Assembly (NCBI GenBank): GCA_966185765.1
Contig: CBIFVZ010000120.1
Coordinates: forward strand, 1 to 8,233
Source of the DNA: CBIFVZ01 sp966185765
GTDB lineage: Bacteria > Pseudomonadota > Gammaproteobacteria > Enterobacterales > Enterobacteriaceae
Length of the DNA stretch: 8,233 nt
Direction: 5' to 3'
Shown here: piece by piece, positions 1 to 5,921 of the stretch
How the letters are laid out: each line of letters starts with the position of its first letter
Numbering within the stretch: the first letter of the stretch is position 1
Program-made: the position numbers and the translations under genes
Notes under the pieces: model-generated
Databases searched by the model: none
The model's input: the letters and a program-made list of their open reading frames with translations, nothing else
What the model was told of the DNA's origin: nothing

Positions 1-1240
1 GTCTAAGCGTCGTGTAGTTGTGACCGGACTTGGCATGTTGTCTCCTGTCGGCAACACCGTAGAGTCAAACTGGAAAACTCTTCTTGCCGGTCAGAGCGGC
101 ATCAGCCTAATCGACCATTTCGATACTAGTGCCTATGCAACTAAATTTGCTGGCTTAGTGCGAGATTTTAATTGTGATGAATACATCTCGCGTAAAGATC
201 AGCGCAAGATGGACAGCTTCATTCAGTACGGAATTGCAGCCGGTGTTCAGGCTATGCAAGATTCTGGTCTTGAAGTGACAGAAGAAAATGCTTCGCGCAT
301 GGGCGCTGCAATCGGTTCTGGTATCGGTGGCCTCGGTCTTATTGAGGAAAACCACACGGCATTGATGAACGGCGGACCGCGTAAAATTAGTCCGTTCTTC
401 GTTCCCTCTACGATTGTCAACATGGTGGCAGGTCATCTGACCATTATGTTCGGCCTGCGTGGCCCCAGCATTTCTATCGCCACGGCCTGTACTTCTGGTG
501 TGCACAACATTGGTCATGCGGCGCGTATCATCGCTTATGGTGATGCAGACGTAATGATGGCAGGCGGTGCCGAAAAAGGCAGCACCCAGTTGGGCGTTGG
601 CGGTTTTGGCGCAGCACGCGCGCTTTCCACGCGTAATGACAACCCTCAGGCGGCAAGCCGTCCGTGGGATAAAGATCGCGATGGGTTTGTGCTGGGTGAT
701 GGTGCCGGTGTCCTGATTCTTGAAGAGTATGAGCATGCGAAAAAGCGTGGTGCAAAAATCTACTGTGAAGTCGTGGGTTTTGGCATGAGCAGTGATGCTT
801 ATCATATGACGTCACCGCCGGAAAACGGTGCAGGTGCAGCACTGGCGATGGAAAACGCGCTGCGTGATGCAGGCGTGGCTCCGGGGCAGATTGGTTATGT
901 GAATGCGCACGGCACGTCAACCAACGCTGGCGACCGCGCTGAAGCGCAGGCCGTGAAGTCAGTGTTTGGCGCTGACGCAAGCCGTGTACTGGTCAGCTCA
1001 ACGAAGTCGATGACCGGTCACCTGCTGGGGGCGGCGGGCGCTGTGGAGTCAATTTACTCCATTCTGGCACTGCGCGACCAAGCTGTACCGCCGACCATTA
1101 ACCTGGACAATCCTGATGAGGGTTGTGATCTCGACTTTGTCCCGCATGAAGCGCGCCAGGTAACGGGCATGGAGTATACGCTTTGTAACTCCTTTGGCTT
1201 TGGCGGCACGAACGGCTCTCTTATCTTCAAAAAGATCTGA
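1..1240 (+). CDS. fabF: 3-oxoacyl-[acyl-carrier-protein] synthase II (KAS II), start codon cut by window edge
   Basis: FabF condenses malonyl-ACP with acyl-ACP in fatty-acid elongation, in the cytoplasm. In E. coli it also elongates palmitoleate to cis-vaccenate and adjusts membrane fluidity with temperature. The reading frame runs from base 2 (Ser-Lys-Arg-Arg-Val-Val-Val) to a TGA at 1238-1240. Base 1 (g) fits the last base of an ATG or GTG start, which gives 413 residues, the usual length. The thiolase-fold catalytic set is complete: the nucleophile Cys in TACTSG (codon 488-490, Cys163 in mature numbering), His303 in NAHGTST, Lys335 and His340 in STKSMTGH, and the C-terminal glycine-rich GFGGTNGS loop. 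In E. coli acpP lies just upstream and pabC downstream, and the same pabC neighbour is seen here. A strong terminator follows directly. The sequence is almost that of E. coli FabF, so the identification is very secure. Confidence 0.98.
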   Translation, partial: SKRRVVVTGLGMLSPVGNTVESNWKTLLAGQSGISLIDHFDTSAYATKFAGLVRDFNCDEYISRKDQRKMDSFIQYGIAAGVQAMQDSGLEVTEENASRMGAAIGSGIGGLGLIEENHTALMNGGPRKISPFFVPSTIVNMVAGHLTIMFGLRGPSISIATACTSGVHNIGHAARIIAYGDADVMMAGGAEKGSTQLGVGGFGAARALSTRNDNPQAASRPWDKDRDGFVLGDGAGVLILEEYEHAKKRGAKIYCEVVGFGMSSDAYHMTSPPENGAGAALAMENALRDAGVAPGQIGYVNAHGTSTNAGDRAEAQAVKSVFGADASRVLVSSTKSMTGHLLGAAGAVESIYSILALRDQAVPPTINLDNPDEGCDLDFVPHEARQVTGMEYTLCNSFGFGGTNGSLIFKKI

Positions 1241-1252
1241 TAGCCGCCTCAG

Positions 1253-1280
1253 ACTGGCCCGCAATCGCGGGCCAGTTTTG
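1253..1280 (+). terminator. Intrinsic terminator after fabF
   Basis: A perfect 10-bp GC-rich stem (1253-1262 with 1267-1276) closes a four-base loop (aatc), and the T-run 1276-1279 follows at once. It starts 12 bases after the fabF stop. It should end or weaken transcription from the fatty-acid genes. pabC and the genes beyond it then depend on readthrough or on a promoter in 1281-1340, where I see no convincing -35/-10 pair. Confidence 0.85.
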
Positions 1281-1352
1281 CATCACTCTCCTGCTTGCTC
1301 TGCCTTTCTCTCCCTGCGACACTGTTTCCCCTCACAATCAACAGGAGCATGT

Positions 1353-2150
1353 ATGTGGCTCATTAACGGCGCTGAACAGACAATGCTGGCAGCGGACGAT
1401 CGTGCCATACAGTTTGGTGATGGGTGTTTTACCACCGCGAGGGTGGTGGACGGTACAGTGCGCTTTCTTGATGACCATCTTGACAGACTGGATGAGGGCT
1501 GCAGGCGACTGGGATTTACCGCACCCTCGCGTAAACTGCTGCGTGCAGAGTGCGAGCAGCTTGCTACAGGGAACGCTCGCGCAACGCTCAAAGTGATTAT
1601 CAGTCGCGGTGCAGGCGGACGTGGCTATGCGGCTAACAATCTCACCCCAACGCGTATGCTACGGGTGAGCGCGTATCCGGCGCATTATGATGTGTTACGC
1701 ACACGTGGGGCGGTGCTGGCACTTTCTCCTGTGCCTCTGGCCCGCAATCCGTGGCTTGCGGGTATCAAACATCTTAACCGTCTTGAGCAGGTCCTAATCC
1801 GGGCACAGCTTGACCAGACAAACGCCGACGAGGCCCTGGTGCTTGACACCGCAGGGTGGCTTACGGAATGCTGTGCGGCTAATTTATTCTGGCGTCAGGG
1901 GAAGCAGGTTTTTACTCCACAACTCGACAGCGCTGGCGTGGATGGTACGATGCGCCGACATATTTTGCGGCTGCTTGCGCCATCGAAGTGGGAAGCCCAT
2001 GAAGTGCAGGCGCGGCCCGAGGCACTGTTACAGGCTGACGAAGTCATTATTTGCAATGCATTGATGCCGGTACTGCCGGTGTGCCGGGTGCAGGAAAAAG
2101 ATTTTTCATCGCGCGAGCTGTATCACTTTTTAGCCTCAGGATGTGAGTAA
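1353..2150 (+). CDS. pabC: Aminodeoxychorismate lyase
   Basis: PabC is a PLP enzyme that splits 4-amino-4-deoxychorismate into p-aminobenzoate and pyruvate in folate synthesis. The product has 265 residues, against 269 in E. coli as I recall. Family marks of fold-type IV PLP enzymes are present: an N-terminal FGDGCFTTAR stretch (about 21-30), VIISRGAGGRGY (81-92) near the cofactor site, Lys139 in AGIKHLNRLEQ as the Schiff-base lysine, and the TECCAANLFW cofactor-phosphate segment (171-180). The start at 1353 is chosen because AGGAG at 1343-1347 sits five bases upstream and the protein begins MWLINGAEQ, as in the family. The frame stays open upstream to 1194, but that would overlap fabF and read through its terminator. 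An ATG at 1349 is out of frame. The middle of the protein (about 35-75) and its C-terminus differ strongly from E. coli, in contrast to FabF beside it. Confidence 0.96.
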   Translation: MWLINGAEQTMLAADDRAIQFGDGCFTTARVVDGTVRFLDDHLDRLDEGCRRLGFTAPSRKLLRAECEQLATGNARATLKVIISRGAGGRGYAANNLTPTRMLRVSAYPAHYDVLRTRGAVLALSPVPLARNPWLAGIKHLNRLEQVLIRAQLDQTNADEALVLDTAGWLTECCAANLFWRQGKQVFTPQLDSAGVDGTMRRHILRLLAPSKWEAHEVQARPEALLQADEVIICNALMPVLPVCRVQEKDFSSRELYHFLASGCE

Positions 2151-2161
2151 ACCGAATTGTT

Positions 2162-3184
2162 ATGAAAAAAATCGCAGGCGTTATTTTGATTTTGCTGATT
2201 ATGTTGGGGCTTGCCGCAGGCGCGGGGTTCTGGAAGATACGTCAGCTGGCGCACAGTCATTTACTGATAAAAGAAGAGACCATTTTCACCCTTAAACCCG
2301 GTACCGGGCGTGTGATGCTGGGAAAACAGCTCTATGACGCGAAGGTAATTAACCGCCCGCGAGTGTTTAAGTGGTTGCTGTATATCAAGCCTGAACTTGC
2401 CAGAGTTAAAGCCGGGACATACCGTTTTACACCACAAATGACAGTGAGTGAGATGCTGAAACTTCTGGTCAGTGGTAAAGAGGCACAATTCCCGCTGCGT
2501 CTGGTGGAAGGTCAGCGGTTGAGCGACTGGTTGAAGGTGATTCAGGCCTCGCCGTGGATTAAGCATACGCTCAAAGATAATGATTACGCGACGGTTGCCG
2601 CTGCGCTGGACATTGAAAATGCACAGCAGGTTGAAGGCTGGTTTTATCCGGATACCTGGCTTTATACCGCAGGCACCAGTGATGTAGCGCTGCTTAAACG
2701 TGCGCATCAGCGCATGCTCAGTGTGCTCGACAAGATCTGGGAAGGGCGGATGGAGGGTCTGCCCTATAAAGACAAAGCAGAGCTGGTGACAATGGCCTCC
2801 ATTATTGAAAAAGAAACTGCAGTAGCAGAGGAGCGCGACCGGGTGGCATCAGTGTTTATTAACCGCCTGCGCATTGGCATGCGCCTGCAAACTGACCCTA
2901 CTGTGATTTACGGCATGGGGGAGAGCTATAATGGCAAGTTGACGCGTCGCGATCTGGAAACGCCAACGGCTTATAATACTTACGTCATCAGCGGTATGCC
3001 GCCCGGGGCCATTGCGATGCCCGGAGAAGCGTCGCTCAACGCGGCAGCGCACCCGGCGAAAACCTCCTATCTCTACTTTGTGGCCGACGGTAAAGGCGGG
3101 CACACGTTTAATACTAATCTGCGTGACCATAATCAGTCGGTGCGCAGCTATCTGAATGTACTCAGGAACAAAGATGGGCAGTAA
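2162..3184 (+). CDS. mltG: Endolytic murein transglycosylase MltG (YceG)
   Basis: MltG is an inner-membrane lytic transglycosylase that cuts nascent glycan strands and acts as a terminase for peptidoglycan polymerisation. The product has 340 residues, the E. coli length. One N-terminal membrane helix (about residues 4-23) has only Met-Lys-Lys before it, so the catalytic part should face the periplasm. A LysM-like region follows (about 35-110), with the YceG catalytic domain at the C-terminal end. Motifs include VEGWFYPDTW (157-166), the catalytic Glu218 in ASIIEKET (212-219), and LQTDPTVIYG (242-251). The start lies 11 bases after the pabC stop. The ribosome binding site is weak, which may mean coupling to pabC translation. 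The C-terminal end overlaps the tmk start by 11 bases. Identification is secure from length, motifs and position. Confidence 0.97.
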   Translation: MKKIAGVILILLIMLGLAAGAGFWKIRQLAHSHLLIKEETIFTLKPGTGRVMLGKQLYDAKVINRPRVFKWLLYIKPELARVKAGTYRFTPQMTVSEMLKLLVSGKEAQFPLRLVEGQRLSDWLKVIQASPWIKHTLKDNDYATVAAALDIENAQQVEGWFYPDTWLYTAGTSDVALLKRAHQRMLSVLDKIWEGRMEGLPYKDKAELVTMASIIEKETAVAEERDRVASVFINRLRIGMRLQTDPTVIYGMGESYNGKLTRRDLETPTAYNTYVISGMPPGAIAMPGEASLNAAAHPAKTSYLYFVADGKGGHTFNTNLRDHNQSVRSYLNVLRNKDGQ

Positions 3185-3812
3185 ATACATAGTTATCGAA
3201 GGGTTGGAAGGCGCGGGAAAAACCAGTGCGCGTGATGTCGTTGTGCAAACGCTGCGTGAGCTGGGCGTGAGCGAGCTGCGCTTTACTCGCGAGCCTGGTG
3301 GTACGCCACTTGCAGAAAAACTGCGCGCCCTGACGCTCGATCTTAAAGCCGTGGGTGACGAAGTGGTAACTGACAAGGCTGAAGTCCTGATGTTTTATGC
3401 CGCCAGGGTGCAGCTGGTTGAAACAGTGATCAAACCTGCGCTCGCCAGAGGCGAATGGGTGATTGGCGACAGACACGATCTCTCAACCCAGGCCTATCAG
3501 GGCGGTGGGCGTGGTATTGACCGTCATTTACTGCAAACCCTGCGTGATGCGGTGCTGGGGGATTTTGCGCCCGACCTCACGTTGTATCTGGACGTTACGC
3601 CAGAAGTGGGACTTGCACGTGCACGTGCACGTGGCGAACTGGACCGCATTGAACAGGAGTCTCTGGACTTCTTTAACCGTACCCGCGCGCGCTACCTGGA
3701 GCTGGCGGCCGCCGATCCGCGTATTATGGTGGTTGACGCAACACAGCCGTTTGATGCCGTGCAGCAGGATATCCGGGCTACCGTCACGCGCTGGGTTAAG
3801 GAGCAGGGCTGA
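3174..3812 (+). CDS. tmk: Thymidylate kinase (dTMP kinase)
   Basis: Tmk phosphorylates dTMP to dTDP with ATP, an essential step of dTTP supply. The product has 212 residues, against 213 in E. coli. The P-loop GLEGAGKTS is at residues 10-18, REPGG at 39-43, the nucleotide-site DRH at 99-101 followed by LSTQAYQGGGRG, and an arginine-rich lid around 148-160 (RARARGELDR), as in enterobacterial enzymes that carry the lid arginine. The start at 3174 is preferred over an upstream in-frame ATG at 3156: AGGA at 3164-3167 lies six bases before it and the protein then begins MGSKYIVIEG like its relatives. It overlaps the end of mltG by 11 bases, and its TGA stop (3810-3812) shares a base with the holB ATG. 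Both overlaps suggest coupled translation. The lid region carries a small tandem repeat in the DNA (see 3615-3632). Confidence 0.97.
   Translation: MGSKYIVIEGLEGAGKTSARDVVVQTLRELGVSELRFTREPGGTPLAEKLRALTLDLKAVGDEVVTDKAEVLMFYAARVQLVETVIKPALARGEWVIGDRHDLSTQAYQGGGRGIDRHLLQTLRDAVLGDFAPDLTLYLDVTPEVGLARARARGELDRIEQESLDFFNRTRARYLELAAADPRIMVVDATQPFDAVQQDIRATVTRWVKEQG
3615..3632 (+). repeat. Three tandem copies of GCACGT inside tmk
   Basis: Three exact copies of a six-base unit encode Ala-Arg three times in the lid region of thymidylate kinase. Loss or gain of a unit would keep the frame and change the protein by two residues. The repeat may only reflect codon choice for the conserved RARAR stretch. 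Confidence 0.8.
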
Positions 3813-4819
3813 TGCGTTGGTATCCCTGGCTGCGACCGGCATTTGACCGCCTGATTGCCCGTTACCAGTTGGGTTTGGGCCATCATGCGTTGCTGGTGCA
3901 TGCGCTGCCAGGGATGGGTGACGATGCGCTGATTTATGCACTGAGCCGCTGGCTGATGTGTAGTCAACCGCAAGGCACTAAAAGTTGCGGGCATTGCCAC
4001 AGTTGCCAGCTGATGCAGGCTGGAACGCATCCTGATTACACGGTGCTGGAGCCGGAAAAGGGCAAATCAACACTTGGTATTGATGCGGTCCGTGAGGTCA
4101 GTGAAAAACTCTATGCGCATTCACGTATGGGCGGTGCCAAAGTTGTATGGTTGCCAGATGCAGGTCTGCTGACTGAGGCCGCCGCCAACGCCCTCCTGAA
4201 AACGCTTGAAGAACCTCCTGCTAACAGCTGGTTTTTTCTTGGTTGCCGCGAGCCGCAGCGTCTGCTGGCTACGCTTCGCAGCCGTTGCTTCTATTTCCAC
4301 CTGACGCCGCCTGATGAAAGTTTTGCCGTGGGTTGGCTTGCCCGTGAGACACAAACTTCTGAAGACGCGCTACGCGCTGCGCTGCGCCTGAGCGCTGGAG
4401 CACCGGCGGCGGCCCTTGAGTTGCTCTCTCCTGAACACTGGAATGCTCGTCAGTCGCTGTGTGAAAAAATGCCCCCTGCGCTTGCGCAGCAGGACTGGAT
4501 TTCGCTCTTAAGTGTGCTGAATCATGAGCCTGTCGATGAACGTTTGCGTTGGCTTGCATCGTTGCTGCTGGATGCTATGAAGTGGCGTCAGGGTATCCGC
4601 AGTGGCCAGACCAATGCCGATAGGGTGCCGCTGGTCGCGCAGTTGGCCGATACGCTGGCGCTAAATGTATTGCAGGCCATGACGACGACGCTGTTCCGCT
4701 GCCGTGAACAGTTGCTTACCGTCAGCGGCCTTAACCGCGAATTGTTGATAACGGAGCTGCTGCTGGGCTGGGAACATTACGCTCAGCCTGGTGTGCGGCT
4801 ACCGACCCCTCATTTATAA
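3812..4819 (+). CDS. holB: DNA polymerase III subunit delta prime
   Basis: HolB is the stator of the clamp-loader complex, which places the beta sliding clamp on primed DNA. The product has 335 residues, against 334 in E. coli. The N-terminal AAA+ module shows the zinc-binding cysteines Cys50, Cys59, Cys62 and Cys65. The nucleotide loop is degenerate (PGMGDDAL, about 33-40) and lacks the GKT of an active ATPase, as expected for delta prime. The LLKTLEEPP segment (129-136) is typical of clamp loaders, and LRSRC (155-159) carries the SRC arginine finger that acts on the neighbouring gamma/tau subunit. The C-terminal half is the less conserved collar region and differs most from E. coli. The ATG overlaps the tmk stop in a TGATG junction, so translation is probably coupled. 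The protein ends in TPHL, close to the VPHL end of E. coli HolB. Confidence 0.97.
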   Translation: MRWYPWLRPAFDRLIARYQLGLGHHALLVHALPGMGDDALIYALSRWLMCSQPQGTKSCGHCHSCQLMQAGTHPDYTVLEPEKGKSTLGIDAVREVSEKLYAHSRMGGAKVVWLPDAGLLTEAAANALLKTLEEPPANSWFFLGCREPQRLLATLRSRCFYFHLTPPDESFAVGWLARETQTSEDALRAALRLSAGAPAAALELLSPEHWNARQSLCEKMPPALAQQDWISLLSVLNHEPVDERLRWLASLLLDAMKWRQGIRSGQTNADRVPLVAQLADTLALNVLQAMTTTLFRCREQLLTVSGLNRELLITELLLGWEHYAQPGVRLPTPHL

Positions 4820-4829
4820 GCGAGACGTT

Positions 4830-5624
4830 ATGTTTTTAGTCGACTCCCACTGCCATCTCGATGGCCTGGATTATGAGAACCTGCATGCTGATGTAGACGA
4901 TGTGCTGGCAAAAGCCGCCGCCCAGGATGTGAAGTTTTGCCTGGCTGTTGCCACAACGCTGCCAGGCTATCGCAAAATGCGTGAGCTGATTGGCGAGCGC
5001 GAGAATGTGGCTTACTCCTGTGGCGTTCATCCGCTTAACCAGGATGAAGAGTATGAGGTGGAAGAGTTGCGTCGCCTTGCCGCAAGCCCCGGTGTAATAG
5101 CGATGGGTGAAACCGGGCTGGATTATTTTTATACGCCGGAAACAAAAGCGCGCCAGCAGGAATCGTTTCGCCACCACATTCGCATTGGGCGTGAGTTAAA
5201 GAAACCGGTCATTGTGCACACGCGTGACGCTCGTGAAGATACGCTTAGCATCCTGCGTGAAGAACAGGTGACAGACTGCGGTGGGGTACTACACTGTTTC
5301 ACTGAGGACAGGGAGACCGCAGGCAAATTGCTGGATCTGGGGTTTTATATTTCGTTTTCCGGGATTGTGACATTTCGTAATGCCGAGCAGCTGCGTGAAG
5401 TCGCACGCTATGTGCCGCTGGACAGGCTATTGGTTGAAACCGACTCGCCGTATCTGGCGCCTGTGCCACATCGCGGGAAAGAGAACCAGCCTGCGTACGT
5501 CCGTGACGTGGCGCAATACATGGCCGTACTGAAAGGCGTATCCGTGGAAGAGCTGGCTGATATCACCACAAAAAACTTCGCCACACTGTTCCCCGTAGAC
5601 CCGTCCCGCCTGCGCCAGTCCTGA
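4830..5624 (+). CDS. ycfH: TatD-family metal-dependent hydrolase YcfH
   Basis: YcfH belongs to the TatD family of TIM-barrel metal hydrolases; characterised members are 3'-5' DNases, but the cellular substrate of YcfH is not settled. The product has 264 residues, against 265 in E. coli. Metal ligands expected for the family are all visible: His7 and His9 in DSHCHLD, Glu94 in GETGLDYF, His130 in PVIVHTRDA, His155 in GVLHCFTED, and Asp205 in LVETDSPYLAP. The start at 4830 gives MFLVDSHCHL, the normal family start. An ATG in frame at 4791 would add 13 residues and overlap holB, so it is rejected. The gene begins 10 bases after the holB stop with only a weak ribosome binding site. It closes the cluster: a Mlc-like operator and a hairpin for the next gene lie right behind its stop. 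The assignment to YcfH rather than TatD rests on synteny and the close match to the E. coli sequence. Confidence 0.95.
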   Translation: MFLVDSHCHLDGLDYENLHADVDDVLAKAAAQDVKFCLAVATTLPGYRKMRELIGERENVAYSCGVHPLNQDEEYEVEELRRLAASPGVIAMGETGLDYFYTPETKARQQESFRHHIRIGRELKKPVIVHTRDAREDTLSILREEQVTDCGGVLHCFTEDRETAGKLLDLGFYISFSGIVTFRNAEQLREVARYVPLDRLLVETDSPYLAPVPHRGKENQPAYVRDVAQYMAVLKGVSVEELADITTKNFATLFPVDPSRLRQS

Positions 5625-5634
5625 TTTTCGACGT

Positions 5635-5657
5635 TATTTTATTGCTCGTAATTAATA
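5635..5657. promoter_or_regulatory. Upstream Mlc-like operator of ptsG (O2)
   Basis: This 23-bp site begins TATTTTATTG and ends GTAATTAATA. It matches the downstream operator at 5803-5825 at 18 of 23 positions, including the outer TATTT and AATA arms. It is centred near 5646, about 173 bases before the inferred ptsG start, which agrees with the second Mlc site known upstream of E. coli ptsG. It lies only ten bases after the ycfH stop. Mlc represses ptsG when no glucose is being transported. Binding here is inferred from sequence. Confidence 0.7.
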
Positions 5658-5675
5658 GGTAAAGCGAGTAAAGTG

Positions 5676-5709
5676 CACCGCCTGTAAAAAGGCGGTGTAA
5701 CGCTTTTTA
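5676..5709 (+). terminator. Probable terminator after ycfH
   Basis: A perfect 7-bp stem (5676-5682 with 5691-5697) closes an eight-base loop, followed a few bases later by a T-run (5705-5709). An outer pairing of aaagcg (5661-5666) with cgcttt (5701-5706) could extend the structure. The T-run is not directly against the stem, so it is weaker than the other two terminators in the window. Its place between ycfH and ptsG fits the end of the upstream cluster. Confidence 0.55.
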
Positions 5710-5770
5710 GACACATATGGAAACATGCAGTGTAAAATTGTGTCAGTCTTTGCGGCATAGCTTGCTGAAA

Positions 5771-5786
5771 CGTGATAGTCATCAAA
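5771..5786. promoter_or_regulatory. CRP-cAMP binding site of ptsG
   Basis: CGTGA, six bases, then TCAAA is a good match to the CRP consensus TGTGA-N6-TCACA. It is centred between 5778 and 5779, which is -40.5 if transcription starts at 5819. That is the class II position known for the main CRP site of E. coli ptsG. It explains the lack of a good -35 element. Confidence 0.75.
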
Positions 5787-5802
5787 CAAAGTTTTCGTGA
5801 TT

Positions 5803-5825
5803 TATTTTACTCTGCGTAATAAATA
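5803..5825. promoter_or_regulatory. Mlc operator overlapping the ptsG start (O1)
   Basis: The site opens with TATTTTAC and closes with TAATAAATA, an imperfect palindrome matching the Mlc consensus. It covers the -10 element and the inferred start, so bound Mlc would block RNA polymerase. It corresponds to the E. coli operator centred near -6. Its centre is 168 bp from the upstream Mlc-like site, close to sixteen helical turns. Confidence 0.8.
5808..5820 (+). promoter_or_regulatory. ptsG P1 promoter: -10 element and start region
   Basis: TACTCT at 5808-5813 is the likely -10 hexamer, with transcription starting near 5819-5820. No good -35 hexamer is present at the right distance; the CRP site stands there instead, so the promoter should depend on CRP-cAMP. 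The assignment rests on the close match to E. coli ptsG P1 and on CRP spacing. The start itself is inferred. Confidence 0.65.
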
Positions 5826-5827
5826 AA

Positions 5828-5843
5828 GGGCGCTCAGACGCCT
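5828..5843 (+). other. Small hairpin near the 5' end of the ptsG leader
   Basis: GGGCG (5828-5832) can pair with CGCCT (5839-5843), with one terminal G-U pair, around a six-base loop. It lies within about ten bases of the inferred 5' end of the ptsG mRNA. From memory, E. coli has a related hairpin here with different bases in two pairs. It may protect the transcript or shape its decay; that role is inference. Confidence 0.45.
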
Positions 5844-5899
5844 GTTACATGATCCGGTTCTCCCCACGGATCGCACGCGCAAGCGAAGAAAAAGCACAA

Positions 5900-5913
5900 A
5901 TACTCAGGAGCAC
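5900..5913 (+). promoter_or_regulatory. SgrS small-RNA target and ribosome binding site of ptsG
   Basis: The leader carries ATACTCAG (5900-5907), then two unpaired bases, then GCAC (5910-5913). Both blocks are complementary to the CUGAGUAU and GUGU parts of E. coli SgrS, which, with Hfq, blocks translation and triggers RNase E decay of ptsG mRNA during sugar-phosphate stress. The Shine-Dalgarno AGGAG (5906-5910) lies inside the target, 11 bases before the ATG, so pairing would hide it. The sgrS gene is not in this window. Confidence 0.75.
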
Positions 5914-5921
5914 TTCTAATT

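Noticed and set aside
155..805. A 216-codon minus-strand open frame inside fabF, and another at 528-980
   Set aside because: Both are shadow frames of a highly conserved gene; the translations are rich in His, Thr and Arg, and show no family features.
1194..1352. Upstream extension of the pabC frame by 53 codons
   Set aside because: It would overlap fabF and cross the fabF terminator, and the family start MWLINGAEQ with a good ribosome binding site is at 1353.
5716..5731. A second CRP site near -95, as reported for E. coli ptsG
   Set aside because: The bases at the expected position do not resemble TGTGA-N6-TCACA, so none is called.
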